Assembly (NCBI GenBank): GCA_030427205.1
Contig: JAUHXC010000001.1
Location: 434,001-498,000 of the forward strand
Reading direction: 5' to 3'
Length of the DNA: 64,000 bases
Source of the DNA: a bacterium
GTDB lineage: Bacteria; Myxococcota_A; Bradymonadia; UBA7976; UBA1532
Translations under genes and position numbers: made by a program
Part shown: positions 1-11,074 of the stretch, piece after piece
Layout: every line of letters begins with the position of its first letter
Numbering within the stretch: the stretch's first letter is position 1
Notes under the pieces: generated by a model
Seen by the model: the letters and a program-made list of their open reading frames with translations, nothing else
The model's database searches: none
Told to the model about the DNA's origin: nothing

Positions 1-699
1 GAGCAGCGCGAGGGCCTTGTCCTCGTTGTAGAGCATCTGCCCGGTGATCATCTCGTAGAGGCAGATGCCCGTGGAGAAGATGTCGGTCCGCCCGTCGATG
101 TCGTCGCCCCAGGCCTGCTCGGGCGACATGTAGAAGAACTTGCCCTTGATGACCCCGCTCTCGGTCTCCCGGCTGCGCTGGCTGGCCTTGGCGATGCCGA
201 AGTCGACGATCTTCACCTCGCCGTCGTACGAGATGAGGATGTTCTGCGGGCTGATGTCGCGGTGGATGAGGTTGAGCGGGCGGCCGTAGTTGTCCGACTT
301 GGTGTGGGCGTATTGCAGCCCGGCGCAGGTCTCCATCGCGATGAAGGCGATGACGTCGAACGGGATGGCGATGTCGAGCTCGGAGCACTTGACGAGCAGC
401 TGGTAGAGGTCCTTGCCGTCGATGAACTCCATCGCGATGTAGTACGTGCCGTCGATATGCCCCAGATCGAAGATCTGGCCGACGTTCACGTGCGACAGCT
501 GCACGGCGATCTTGGCCTCGTCGACGAGCATGTCGATGAACTCCTGATCCTCCGAGAACTTCGGATGGATGACCTTGAGGGCCAGGAGCTTTTCGAAGCC
601 GCCGATGCCGGTGGCCTTCGCGAGGTGGATTTCGGCCATACCACCGAACGCGATGCGCTTGATGAGCTGGTACGGGCCGAACTTGGAGCCTTCTTGCAC
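1..699 (-). CDS. Serine/threonine protein kinase, N-terminal part (runs off the left edge)
   Basis: This is the N-terminal 233 residues of a Hanks-type protein kinase that phosphorylates Ser/Thr of unknown targets. Visible motifs are a loose glycine loop (AFGGMAEIHLA, residues 17-27), the ATP-binding Lys in LALKVIH (Lys42), catalytic HRDISPQN (146-153), DFG (166-168) and SPEQ in place of APEQ (192-195). The HRDxSPQN form, instead of HRDLKPEN, is typical of myxobacterial kinases. The only suitable start codon in frame is GTG at 699, about 36 nt downstream of a good promoter. The C-terminal lobe and any sensor or membrane region lie outside the window. The gene is divergent from the lipoprotein gene at 972. 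Confidence 0.93.
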   Translation of the reverse strand, partial: MQEGSKFGPYQLIKRIAFGGMAEIHLAKATGIGGFEKLLALKVIHPKFSEDQEFIDMLVDEAKIAVQLSHVNVGQIFDLGHIDGTYYIAMEFIDGKDLYQLLVKCSELDIAIPFDVIAFIAMETCAGLQYAHTKSDNYGRPLNLIHRDISPQNILISYDGEVKIVDFGIAKASQRSRETESGVIKGKFFYMSPEQAWGDDIDGRTDIFSTGICLYEMITGQMLYNEDKALALL

Positions 700-741
700 G
701 CGCGCGTCCGTCTCGGGCCGGCGGGGGTTGGACCGGGGCCG

Positions 742-770
742 ATTGTATGGGGGCGGGGCGCAACCGGCAA
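742..770 (-). promoter_or_regulatory. Probable sigma70-type promoter of the kinase gene
   Basis: Read on the minus strand: a -35 box TTGCCG (770-765), a 17-nt spacer, and a -10 box TACAAT (747-742, five of six consensus positions). The predicted transcript starts near 735, giving a short leader before the GTG at 699. Confidence 0.55.
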
Positions 771-917
771 CTCTCTCCCCCACCATTCCTGCCGAGACCA
801 TCATCGGGGCCGCCGCCGAGGCCGCGCGAACGGCGCCGCGCGCGGGCCGAGATGGCTTCGATGCAGACCGATTACGGACACCGGCGGGTCGATCTCCGCT
901 GCCGGCCCGGCCCTTGC

Positions 918-947
918 TTGACCCACATCCACTCGCCGACTTAGCTT
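918..947 (+). promoter_or_regulatory. Possible promoter of the 972 lipoprotein gene
   Basis: TTGACC (918-923, five of six -35 positions) is followed after 17-18 nt by a poor -10 (TTAGCT/TAGCTT, 941-947). A strong GGGGAGGAG ribosome-binding site follows just before the ATG at 972. Support comes mainly from the -35 box and the position. Confidence 0.35.
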
Positions 948-971
948 TGCCCACCGACCGGGGAGGAGCCC

Positions 972-3503
972 ATGAGGTCCGAACTGCCCGCCTGGCGTCA
1001 TTATCTGCGCGCCGTCTTCGTCTTGAGCATGCTGACCGCCTGCGGCCAGTCGACCGGCTGCGGCGGCTGCGACGAGCAGGGCGCAGCGCCGCCCTTCCCC
1101 AGCAAGGACAAAGTGCACAGCGCCGTGCAGGTCCGCGTCACCCGGGGCGGGGTCGACTTCCTCGAGCAGAACCTGGAGCCGCTGCTGGCCGAGGCGCTGC
1201 CCGAGAACGGGCTGAACATCTGCCTGCCCGGGGACGGCGGCGACATCATCGGCCTCGTCGAGTGGGGCTACTGCCAGGACGAGGTGTGTCCCGAGGGCGG
1301 CAACGGCTGCAACCTCAACATCGCCATCGGCGAGGTGAACCTCGAGGCGCGGCCGCCCGACGAGATCCGGGCCTCGGTGACCTTCGGCGACCTGTCGGCC
1401 CGCATCCCCATCCAGGCGAGCCCGGTGGTCGACTGCGCGCTGTCGATCAACGGCGCCGGCTTCACCGTGGGGCTGCCGCTGACCCTGTCGACCCCCGAGC
1501 CGACCCGCGAGCTGACCTTCGCGATCGCCGGCGCGCCGGAGTATCAACTCTCCGACCTCGAGATCGGGCTCTCCAACGACGGCGGCTTTCTGGGCTTCCT
1601 CTGCTCGGCCATCGATGGGGTGCTCAACTTCCCGTTCATCGGCCGTCTGATCCTCGACGCGCTGCAGGGGCTGGTCGACGGCCTGCTCGTCGACCAGATC
1701 TCGGCGGCCTTCGAGGGCTTCACCTGCCGCGCCTGCGACGGTGACCGCGCCTGCCGGGTGGCCGAGGGCGCCGCCTGCGTCGAGGGGGTCTGCCGCATGC
1801 CCGACGAGTCGTGCGTGCCCGCGCCGCTCGGCGTCGAGGGGCTGTTGGACGTCGGCAGCCTGCTGTCGGGCTTCAGCCCGGGCCTCGAGGCCGAGGTGGC
1901 CTATCACGCGGTGCCGGGCAGCTACGTGGCGGTGGAGAACGGCGGCATCTCGCTGGGCATGATCTCGGGCGCCATCAGCGAGCGGGCCCGCTGCGTGCCG
2001 ACCAAGCCGCAGCCGGAGGTCTACGAGCCGCTGCGCACCGACCTGTTGCGGGGCAACATCGACGTCAACGAGAACGAGTACGAGGTGGGCATCGGCGTCA
2101 CCGAGGAGATCGTGGGCCACTTCATGTGGGCCATCTTCAACGCCGGCACCCTGTGCCTGGAGATCACCACCGACGCCGTCGAGCAGCTGACCGCGGCCAC
2201 CCTGGGCATCGCCCTGCCCGGCCTGGGCGCGCTGGCCCGCAATCCGGCGGCGCCCATCGGCATCACCATGTCGCCGCAGCAGCTGCCGCGGGTGGTCATC
2301 GGCAGCAATACGCTCATCGACGACGGCGAGGGCAACCGGGTGCTCGACGACCCGCTGCTCACCGTCGAGCTCGACGAGCTGTGGCTCGACTTCCACGTCT
2401 TCATGGACGACCGCTGGGTGCGCATCTTCTCGCTGCACACCGACGTCTCGATCCCGTTCGGCCTGGCCTTCGACCCGGACAACGGGCTGATCCCGATCCT
2501 GGGCGACATCGCCGGCGGCATCGGCAACATCCGCACCGAGAACGGCGAGGTGATGCGCGACAACCCGGCGCTGATCGCGGGGCTGTTGCCGGTCATCCTC
2601 AACGCCTTCGTCGGCGACATCGCCAGCGGGCTGGCCGAGCCGATCGCGCTGCCCGACATCATGGGCTTCACCCTCGATCTGCAGGACGGCTCGGTCGCGG
2701 GCATCGAGAACAATACGATGCTGGCCATCTTCGCCGGCCTGCGCCAGACGCCGACGCCCGAAGAGATGGCGATGCTGCGCTTCCCGGCCGATACCGCCGT
2801 CGAGGTGGTCGAGGTGGGCATCCCGCCAACCGAGGCCTTCGCCATCACCCACGCCGACTCGTGGCGCGCGCCTTATGTGCAGCTGTCGCTCGACGGCTGG
2901 CAGCCGGGCTACGACGAGGCGCCGATGGAGTTCTCGTGGAAGGTCGACAACTCGACCTGGACGCCTTTCTCGCCGGCGACCGAGATCACCGTGCGCCATC
3001 CGCAGTTCGCGCTGCAGGGCAAGCACACCGTGCAGGTGCGCGCCCGGCGCATCGACGACTACCGCACCCTCGACCCGACCCCGGCGCGCGTCGAGGTGAT
3101 CATCGACAGCGTCGCGCCGAGCCTGACGGTCGAGCCCATGGGCGCCCGCTGGCGGCTGGTGGCCGACGACCGGGTCAGCGGCCGCGAGGGTCTGCGCTAC
3201 GCCGCCCGCTGGGACGATGGCCCGTGGGTCGCGCTCGATGGCCCCGAGGTGGCCCTCGAGGGCGCCGGCGAGTCGATCGAGGTGCGGGTGACCGACGAGG
3301 CGGGCAATACCACCGAGACCCGCATCGCGGTCTCGCAGCACGCGCTCATCGGGCGCTCCGACCCGTCGGCCGAGGCGGTCGAGGGCGGCTGCGGCGGCTG
3401 CAGCGCGGGGCACGGTTCGACGCCGAACGTGCCGCTGTGGGCGCTGGGCGGCCTGTTGTTCATCGTCGGCCTGCGTCGGCGCCGCCGTGGAGAGGATCAG
3501 TGA
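972..3503 (+). CDS. Secreted protein with lipobox-like signal and MYXO-CTERM tail
   Basis: An 843-residue exported protein of unknown function. The N-terminus is a signal peptide ending in a lipobox-like LTAC (Cys about 24). A Cys-rich stretch lies at about 253-283 (CDGDRACRVAEGAACVEGVC and following). The C-terminal third looks like beta-sandwich repeats (a bacterial Ig-like segment around VRARRIDDYRTLD). The end has a Cys cluster (CGGCSAG), a hydrophobic segment and an Arg run, which is the MYXO-CTERM sorting signal layout. A GGGGAGGAG ribosome-binding site supports the ATG at 972. The next gene starts 20 bp downstream and is probably co-transcribed. Having both a lipobox and a MYXO-CTERM tail is worth noting, because each alone would fix membrane location. 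Confidence 0.85.
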   Translation: MRSELPAWRHYLRAVFVLSMLTACGQSTGCGGCDEQGAAPPFPSKDKVHSAVQVRVTRGGVDFLEQNLEPLLAEALPENGLNICLPGDGGDIIGLVEWGYCQDEVCPEGGNGCNLNIAIGEVNLEARPPDEIRASVTFGDLSARIPIQASPVVDCALSINGAGFTVGLPLTLSTPEPTRELTFAIAGAPEYQLSDLEIGLSNDGGFLGFLCSAIDGVLNFPFIGRLILDALQGLVDGLLVDQISAAFEGFTCRACDGDRACRVAEGAACVEGVCRMPDESCVPAPLGVEGLLDVGSLLSGFSPGLEAEVAYHAVPGSYVAVENGGISLGMISGAISERARCVPTKPQPEVYEPLRTDLLRGNIDVNENEYEVGIGVTEEIVGHFMWAIFNAGTLCLEITTDAVEQLTAATLGIALPGLGALARNPAAPIGITMSPQQLPRVVIGSNTLIDDGEGNRVLDDPLLTVELDELWLDFHVFMDDRWVRIFSLHTDVSIPFGLAFDPDNGLIPILGDIAGGIGNIRTENGEVMRDNPALIAGLLPVILNAFVGDIASGLAEPIALPDIMGFTLDLQDGSVAGIENNTMLAIFAGLRQTPTPEEMAMLRFPADTAVEVVEVGIPPTEAFAITHADSWRAPYVQLSLDGWQPGYDEAPMEFSWKVDNSTWTPFSPATEITVRHPQFALQGKHTVQVRARRIDDYRTLDPTPARVEVIIDSVAPSLTVEPMGARWRLVADDRVSGREGLRYAARWDDGPWVALDGPEVALEGAGESIEVRVTDEAGNTTETRIAVSQHALIGRSDPSAEAVEGGCGGCSAGHGSTPNVPLWALGGLLFIVGLRRRRRGEDQ

Positions 3504-3523
3504 GCCAGAGGGTGTGTGATCCG

Positions 3524-5218
3524 ATGTCGAAGACGCGTCTCGCCCTGCTGGCGGCCCTGGCCGCGCTGGCCTTCGGCTGCGACGACAACGCCAACTCGAC
3601 CGGCGACCCGTCGGGGGACATGGGGCTGGCCCCCGAGTGCACCTCGGACGAGTCGTGCGGCGACGGCGAGGTCTGCGTCGAGGGCGCCTGCGTCGCGGTG
3701 ACCTGCACCGACGACCCGTCGGTGTGTGACGCGCTCGACTGCGGCAACCGCGGCGCGACCTGCGACGAGGGGCTGTGCGCCTGCCTGCCCTTCTGCCCCG
3801 ACGGCTGCGGCGACGGCGAGTTCTGCTGCGAGGCGCGCAACGCCTGCGAGATGCCGCCGGCGGCCACCTGCGGGGCGATGGACTGCCCGGCGGGCTTCGA
3901 AGGCGCGCTGGTGGACGAGGGTCGGGTCGACGCGGCCACCTGCGAGCGGGTCGAGGTGGGCTGTGATTGCGTCGAGCTCGATCCGCTCGATCCGGGCTTC
4001 GTCGGGCGCTTCGTCGACCTGACGGTGCACGACCGCACCGCCTGGGTCTCGGCCTACGCCGAGGACTATGGCGATCTGGTGGTCGGCCGCTTCGACGAGG
4101 TCGCCGGCTGGATCTGGCAGTGGGTCGACGGCGTGCCCGAGGGCGCGATCGAAGGCGCGCCGAGCGGGCCGCGGGGCGGCGTGGACGACGACGGCCCCGA
4201 CGTGGGCCAGTACACCTCGATCGCCGCGGCGGCCGACGGGTCGCTGCACGTGGCGTATCGTGACGTCGACGGGCGCGCGCTGAAGTACGCCCACGGCGCG
4301 CCGCGGGACAATGGGACCCACGACTGGACCACCGTGATCCTCGACGCCGACGACGCCGGCCGCTGGGCCTCGCTCTCGCTCGACAGCAACGGGGTGCCGG
4401 CGATCGCGTATCGGGTGGGCAGCCTCGCCGAGGGTGAGGGCTTCGTCAGCCAGGTGCGGGTGAAGGTGGCCAACGGCGCGGCGCCGACCGCCGCCGGCGA
4501 CTGGGGCGAGCCGTTCGTGGTGCAGAGCCGGGCCCTGCCGGCGCAGAATCCGGAGACGGGCAACTACCCCGAGGGCACCGGGCTGTTCAACAGCCTGACC
4601 CACGGCCCCGACGACCGGCTGCAGCTGGCGTGGTACGACCGCACCGAGGGCCGCTTGTGGTGGTCGACGCTGGTGGACGCCGGCTGGGCCGAGCCGGAGA
4701 TGATGGCCGGCTGGGGCCACCCCGACCCCGATCGCGACGGCGACATGGGGGCCAACGTCGACCTCTTCGTCGACGGCGAGGGCAACCCGCACCTGTGCTA
4801 CCAGGACGGCATGACCGACTCCCTGCGCTACCTGGCGCCGACGCTGGAGCGCGACGAGTGGGTCGACGACGGGGTCTGGCTCGACGTGGGCGGGCGGGCC
4901 TACGCGGTGCATGTGGTCGGCGAAGACTGCAACGTGCGCCTGGACGGGGCCGGCGAGCCGGTGATCGTCTTCCAGGACTCGACCCTGCAGGCCCTGCTGA
5001 TGCGCCGCCGCACCCGCCCGGTTCAGGATCCGATGGTGGAGAACCCCTGGGCCGGCCGCGAGGTGCTGCGGGGCGACGAGGCGAACTACGAGGGCGCCCA
5101 CGGCTTCTACGCCAGCGCCGCGGTGGTCGACGGCGAGCTGTGGGTGGTGCACTACGTGTACAACAATCAGGTCAGCCCGCCGGTCCGCCGCATCGAGCTG
5201 GTGGTCGAGCCGCTCTGA
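3524..5218 (+). CDS. Cys-rich secreted lipoprotein with propeller-like repeats
   Basis: A 564-residue predicted lipoprotein of unknown function (signal peptide ending LAFGC). The first about 130 residues after the signal are rich in Cys, with EGF/dickkopf-like spacing (CTSDESCGDGEVCVEGAC), and could be disulfide-bonded modules. The rest has repeated segments of the type D-G-x-L-H-V-A-Y-R-D-x-x-G-R-x-L-x-Y, with aromatic and Asp-rich turns, suggesting a beta-propeller like those found in many delta-proteobacterial surface lipoproteins. It follows the 972 gene by 20 bp on the same strand, so the two are likely an operon. It ends convergently with the VWA protein gene at 5283; an inverted CGGGCGCCCG at 5225-5234 lies between them. 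Confidence 0.8.
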   Translation: MSKTRLALLAALAALAFGCDDNANSTGDPSGDMGLAPECTSDESCGDGEVCVEGACVAVTCTDDPSVCDALDCGNRGATCDEGLCACLPFCPDGCGDGEFCCEARNACEMPPAATCGAMDCPAGFEGALVDEGRVDAATCERVEVGCDCVELDPLDPGFVGRFVDLTVHDRTAWVSAYAEDYGDLVVGRFDEVAGWIWQWVDGVPEGAIEGAPSGPRGGVDDDGPDVGQYTSIAAAADGSLHVAYRDVDGRALKYAHGAPRDNGTHDWTTVILDADDAGRWASLSLDSNGVPAIAYRVGSLAEGEGFVSQVRVKVANGAAPTAAGDWGEPFVVQSRALPAQNPETGNYPEGTGLFNSLTHGPDDRLQLAWYDRTEGRLWWSTLVDAGWAEPEMMAGWGHPDPDRDGDMGANVDLFVDGEGNPHLCYQDGMTDSLRYLAPTLERDEWVDDGVWLDVGGRAYAVHVVGEDCNVRLDGAGEPVIVFQDSTLQALLMRRRTRPVQDPMVENPWAGREVLRGDEANYEGAHGFYASAAVVDGELWVVHYVYNNQVSPPVRRIELVVEPL

Positions 5219-5282
5219 CCGATCGGGCGCCCGGCCTTCCGGGGCCGCCGACCCGCCCCCAGGCAGAGCCCGCCGGCCCGCC

Positions 5283-7892
<2,610 letters not shown>

Positions 7893-8020
7893 GGAGCGGA
7901 CTCCCCGGATGGCGTGAAAGCGTCGGCAGCATAGCCCGGGGATCCGGGCCGGTGCCACCCCCCGGACACCGGCCCGCAGCGGCTTCCGAATGCGGTATTC
8001 GGCCGGATCGACCCCGCGCT

Positions 8021-9160
8021 TCAGCCGCCTTCGGGGCCGCGCAGCAGCACGAGGTCGTCGCGGTGCACCGCCTCGGGGCTGGGCAGGTCGAGGGTCTCGA
8101 GCTCGGTGGAGCGCCGCCCGGCCGCCCGCCGGATCGCCTCGGCCGGGTGCAGGGCCAGCCCGCGGGCGAACTCCTCGCCGTCGGGGCCGACGATGCTGAC
8201 CGTCTCGCCGATGCCGAACTCGCCCTCGACGGCGGTGATGCCGATGGGCAGCAGGCTGCGCCCCCGCCGGCGGATCGCCCGCTCGGCGCCGGCGTCGACG
8301 GTGATGACGCCCGCCGGCCGCGGGGCGTAGGCGATCCAGTGCTTGCGCCGGCGGATGGGCACCGCGTCGGCGGCGAACCAGGTGCCGAGGGCCTCGCCGG
8401 CGAAGAGGCTGCGCAATATACGCGGGTGCTTGCCCGGCGCGATGACGGTCGGCACGCCCAGCTGATTGACCTGGCGCACGGCCTCGAGCTTGGTGCGCAT
8501 GCCGCCGCTGCCCAGGCCGGTGGTGCTGCCCCCGGCCAGCGCCAGGATCCGGTCGTCGATCTGCTCGACCCAGCGCTCGGGCAGCGCGCCGGGCGCCTTG
8601 GGGTCGCCGGCGTAGAAGCCGGCCACGTCGGAGAGGATGATCAGGATCTGCCCCTCGACGAGGCTGACGACCTGGCTGGAGAGCAGGTCGTTGTCGCCGA
8701 GCTTGATCTCGTCGAAGGCGACGGTGTCGTTCTCGTTGATGATCGGGATCGCGCCGAGCTCGAGCAGCGCCCGCAGGGTATGCCGCGCGGCGAGGAAGCG
8801 CCGCCGGTCGCGCAGGTCGTCATGGGTCAGCAGCACCTGCGCCGGCACCATGCCGTAGTAGGCCAGCTCGTCGGCCCACATGCGCATGAGCCGGCCCTGC
8901 CCGGCGGCGGCGGTGGCCTGCAGCACCTCGATGCGCGCGGGGCGGCTGTCGAGGCCGAGCAATGGCATACCCAGCGCCACCGCGCCGCTGCAGACGATCA
9001 CCGGCTCGAGCCCCTGCTGCTTGAGGGCCACGATGCCGCGCACCAGCGAGGCGAAGGTCACCCGGTCGAAGTCGCCGCCGTCGCGCAGGACGGCGCTGCC
9101 GATCTTGATCACCGGGCGGCGGGCGCCGCCGAGGGCCGGGGGGCGGGCGGTGAGGCTCAT
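8021..9160 (-). CDS. proB: Glutamate 5-kinase (proline biosynthesis)
   Basis: Cytosolic ProB phosphorylates L-glutamate to gamma-glutamyl phosphate, the first step of proline synthesis, and passes it to ProA. The 379 residues match the usual long form: an amino-acid kinase domain (VIKIGSAVL near the N-terminus, VCSGAVALG, IINENDTVAFDEI, SDVAGFY, GGMRTKLEA) followed by a C-terminal PUA domain from about residue 285 (AGVITVDAGAERAIRRRGRS). The start ATG overlaps the stop of the upstream lipoprotein gene by four bases, so translation is probably coupled. No proA lies next to it in the window. Feedback inhibition by proline is known for the family; nothing in the sequence speaks for or against it here. 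Confidence 0.96.
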   Translation of the reverse strand: MSLTARPPALGGARRPVIKIGSAVLRDGGDFDRVTFASLVRGIVALKQQGLEPVIVCSGAVALGMPLLGLDSRPARIEVLQATAAAGQGRLMRMWADELAYYGMVPAQVLLTHDDLRDRRRFLAARHTLRALLELGAIPIINENDTVAFDEIKLGDNDLLSSQVVSLVEGQILIILSDVAGFYAGDPKAPGALPERWVEQIDDRILALAGGSTTGLGSGGMRTKLEAVRQVNQLGVPTVIAPGKHPRILRSLFAGEALGTWFAADAVPIRRRKHWIAYAPRPAGVITVDAGAERAIRRRGRSLLPIGITAVEGEFGIGETVSIVGPDGEEFARGLALHPAEAIRRAAGRRSTELETLDLPSPEAVHRDDLVLLRGPEGG

Positions 9161-10458
9161 TCGGGGCGGTCCTCGTCCTGTACACCGCCGGTCGGCGGCG
9201 GGATCGGTATCGGGCGCTCGGCGGGCGGCGGGCGGTCTTCGTCGGGCGCCGCCGGCGCGTCGGGCTGGCCGGCACCCTCGGTGCGCAGCTGCCCGTCCTC
9301 GTCGATGCCGAGCCGCGGCGCGTCCCCCGGCGCGGGCAGCGCGGGCACGCCGGCCGCCGGGGCCTTCGCCTCGCCGAGCAGTCGACGGCGGTCGTCGAAG
9401 ATGCGCTGCCGCGGGCCGTAGCGCCGCGGGTCGGTCGGCGCCTCGATCGCCCCTTCGAACGGGCTCGCTTCGAGGGTCAACTCGAGGGTCAACGTCGCCC
9501 GCCGCCCGGCCTTGGAGAACGGCAGCCGGGCGCTGATCCGCCCGCCGAGCGGCTGGCCGCTGTCGGCGTCGAGCAGGAGCCGGGCGTCGAAGTGTTCGAG
9601 GTGGGTGTAGCCCACCACCAACGGCGCGCGCAGGCCGAAGATCGCCGGCGACTGCCCCTCGTCGAGGCCGTCTTCGCCGTAGGTCATGTCCAGCGGCGGC
9701 GGCGGCTTGCCCCCGGCGATGGCGCGCAAGGTCACCGGCAGCACGTCGCGCCCGAGCACGACCGCCGGGCCTTCGACGGCGACCTCGAGGCGGTCGGCGA
9801 AGAGGCGCACGACGGTGGCCAGCGGCTCGAGCGCGCCGTCGAGACAGCGGTGGTGCTCGTCGGCGACGGCGTCGAAGGCGGTGTAGGGGCCGTGGCGGTG
9901 GCCGGTGTAGAAGTCGCCGTCGACCCAGATGCAGCGGCGCCCGTCCTCGGCGAGCGGCAGGTCGCCGCCGCCGGCGGTGGTGAGCTGGTCGTAGGCGAAG
10001 GCGCCCGCCGGGCCGAGCCGCAGGGTGCGGGTCTCTTCGATGCGCGGCGGCGGCAGCGGCGCCGGCGGCGGGGCATCGGCGGCGTCCGGGGCATCGGCGG
10101 CGGGCGGCGCATCGTCCGCCGGCGCGTCCTCGGGTGGGGCGTCCGCCGGCGGCGCGTCCTCGGCTTCGGGCGCGTCGGGGTCTTCGATGGCGTAGGTCGC
10201 GCCGAGGGTCAGCGTCATCGGCGGCAGCTCGGCCGCGGTCAGCGAGCGCTGGAGGATCGCCACCAGCGCCGCCGTATCGGGCACCGACCGCGCGTCGAGC
10301 GGCTTGATCCGCCCGGCGGCTTCGGCCGCTTCGAGGCCGGCCTTGAGCGCCACCCGGTCGTTCTCGGCGATCAGCCGCTCGGGCAGATCGGTGCAGCCGA
10401 GCCCGAGCAGGCCGCCGAGCGCGAGCGACGGCGCGAGAAGTGAGCGGAGGCGTGGCAT
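9157..10458 (-). CDS. Lipoprotein of unknown function, coupled to proB
   Basis: A 433-residue predicted lipoprotein (signal peptide with lipobox LGLGC, Cys about 22). A low-complexity Asp/Ala/Pro segment (DAPPADAPPEDAPADDAPP) lies at about residues 105-150, and a Pro-rich tail ends the protein. Between them is a beta-rich region (about 155-370) containing a conserved-looking CIWVDGDFYTGHRHGPY. I do not recognise a family; a LolA/LolB- or LppX-like beta fold is possible but unproven. The ATG at 10458 lies only a few bases after a TATACA -10-like box (10474-10469) and has no Shine-Dalgarno sequence, so the mRNA may be leaderless. The stop overlaps the proB start (ATGA), which suggests co-translation with no obvious biochemical link. 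Confidence 0.75.
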   Translation of the reverse strand: MPRLRSLLAPSLALGGLLGLGCTDLPERLIAENDRVALKAGLEAAEAAGRIKPLDARSVPDTAALVAILQRSLTAAELPPMTLTLGATYAIEDPDAPEAEDAPPADAPPEDAPADDAPPAADAPDAADAPPPAPLPPPRIEETRTLRLGPAGAFAYDQLTTAGGGDLPLAEDGRRCIWVDGDFYTGHRHGPYTAFDAVADEHHRCLDGALEPLATVVRLFADRLEVAVEGPAVVLGRDVLPVTLRAIAGGKPPPPLDMTYGEDGLDEGQSPAIFGLRAPLVVGYTHLEHFDARLLLDADSGQPLGGRISARLPFSKAGRRATLTLELTLEASPFEGAIEAPTDPRRYGPRQRIFDDRRRLLGEAKAPAAGVPALPAPGDAPRLGIDEDGQLRTEGAGQPDAPAAPDEDRPPPAERPIPIPPPTGGVQDEDRPE

Positions 10459-10503
10459 GATGGGCCCTGTATACCCCATCCGACCCCGCGAGGCGCCCCC
10501 CGC

Positions 10504-11052
10504 ATGCCCGTCCGGCCCGAGAACTGGTCCTGGAGTGAGCTCTGGCCGTGGTGCGTCGCCGTCGCCGCGGCGCTGGGGCTGTATCTGGGCGCCCGCTGGT
10601 CGGGCTGGCGCAGGCGTCGGCGGCGGCTGCGGGCGTCGAGCCACGGCCGGCGCATGGAAGATCGCGCGCCGGCGGCGCTGCAGCGTCACGGCTATCGGGT
10701 GATCGAGCGCCACCCCGCGCTGTCGGTCGAGTGGTGGGTCGACGACGCGCCGCGCACCCTGGAGCTGGCGCCCGATCTCCTGGTCGAGCGCGGCGGGCGC
10801 CGGTATCTCGTCGAGGTCAAGACCGGCGGCGCGGCCCGGCCCGAGAAGCAGGAGACGCGCCGGCAGCTGCTCGAATACGCCGCCTATGCGCCGGTGCACG
10901 GCGTGCTGCTCTACGACGCCGATCGCGATCGGCTGCGCGCGGTGGAGTTCCCCCTCGATCGGGCGCGCGGGCCGGGGGCCTGCCTGGCGGCGGCGCTGCT
11001 CGGCGCGGCGGCGGGCGGCGCGGCGGTGTGGTGGTGGCTCGGCGGCGCCTGA
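10504..11052 (+). CDS. Membrane-tethered PD-(D/E)XK (RecB-like) nuclease-fold protein
   Basis: A 182-residue protein with a TM segment at each end (about 15-30 and 160-180) and an Arg-rich stretch (36-46) after the first. The central domain has the PD-(D/E)XK layout: PDLLVERGGRRYLVEVKTG (Asp91, Glu104, Lys106) followed by QLLEYAAY (Gln121 and Tyr125), the Q-x3-Y motif of RecB/Cas4-like enzymes. All recognised catalytic positions appear present, so a metal-dependent nuclease is plausible. A cytoplasmic placement of the domain, between two membrane anchors, is inferred. The gene is divergent from 9157-10458, with only 45 bp between starts, and has no close partner on its own strand. Confidence 0.7.
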   Translation: MPVRPENWSWSELWPWCVAVAAALGLYLGARWSGWRRRRRRLRASSHGRRMEDRAPAALQRHGYRVIERHPALSVEWWVDDAPRTLELAPDLLVERGGRRYLVEVKTGGAARPEKQETRRQLLEYAAYAPVHGVLLYDADRDRLRAVEFPLDRARGPGACLAAALLGAAAGGAAVWWWLGGA

Positions 11053-11074
11053 GCGCCCGGCCGGAGCCACACCA

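Noticed and set aside
801-3413. 870-residue minus-strand open frame opposite the first lipoprotein
   Set aside because: Composition and position mark it as a shadow frame of the real 972-3503 gene.
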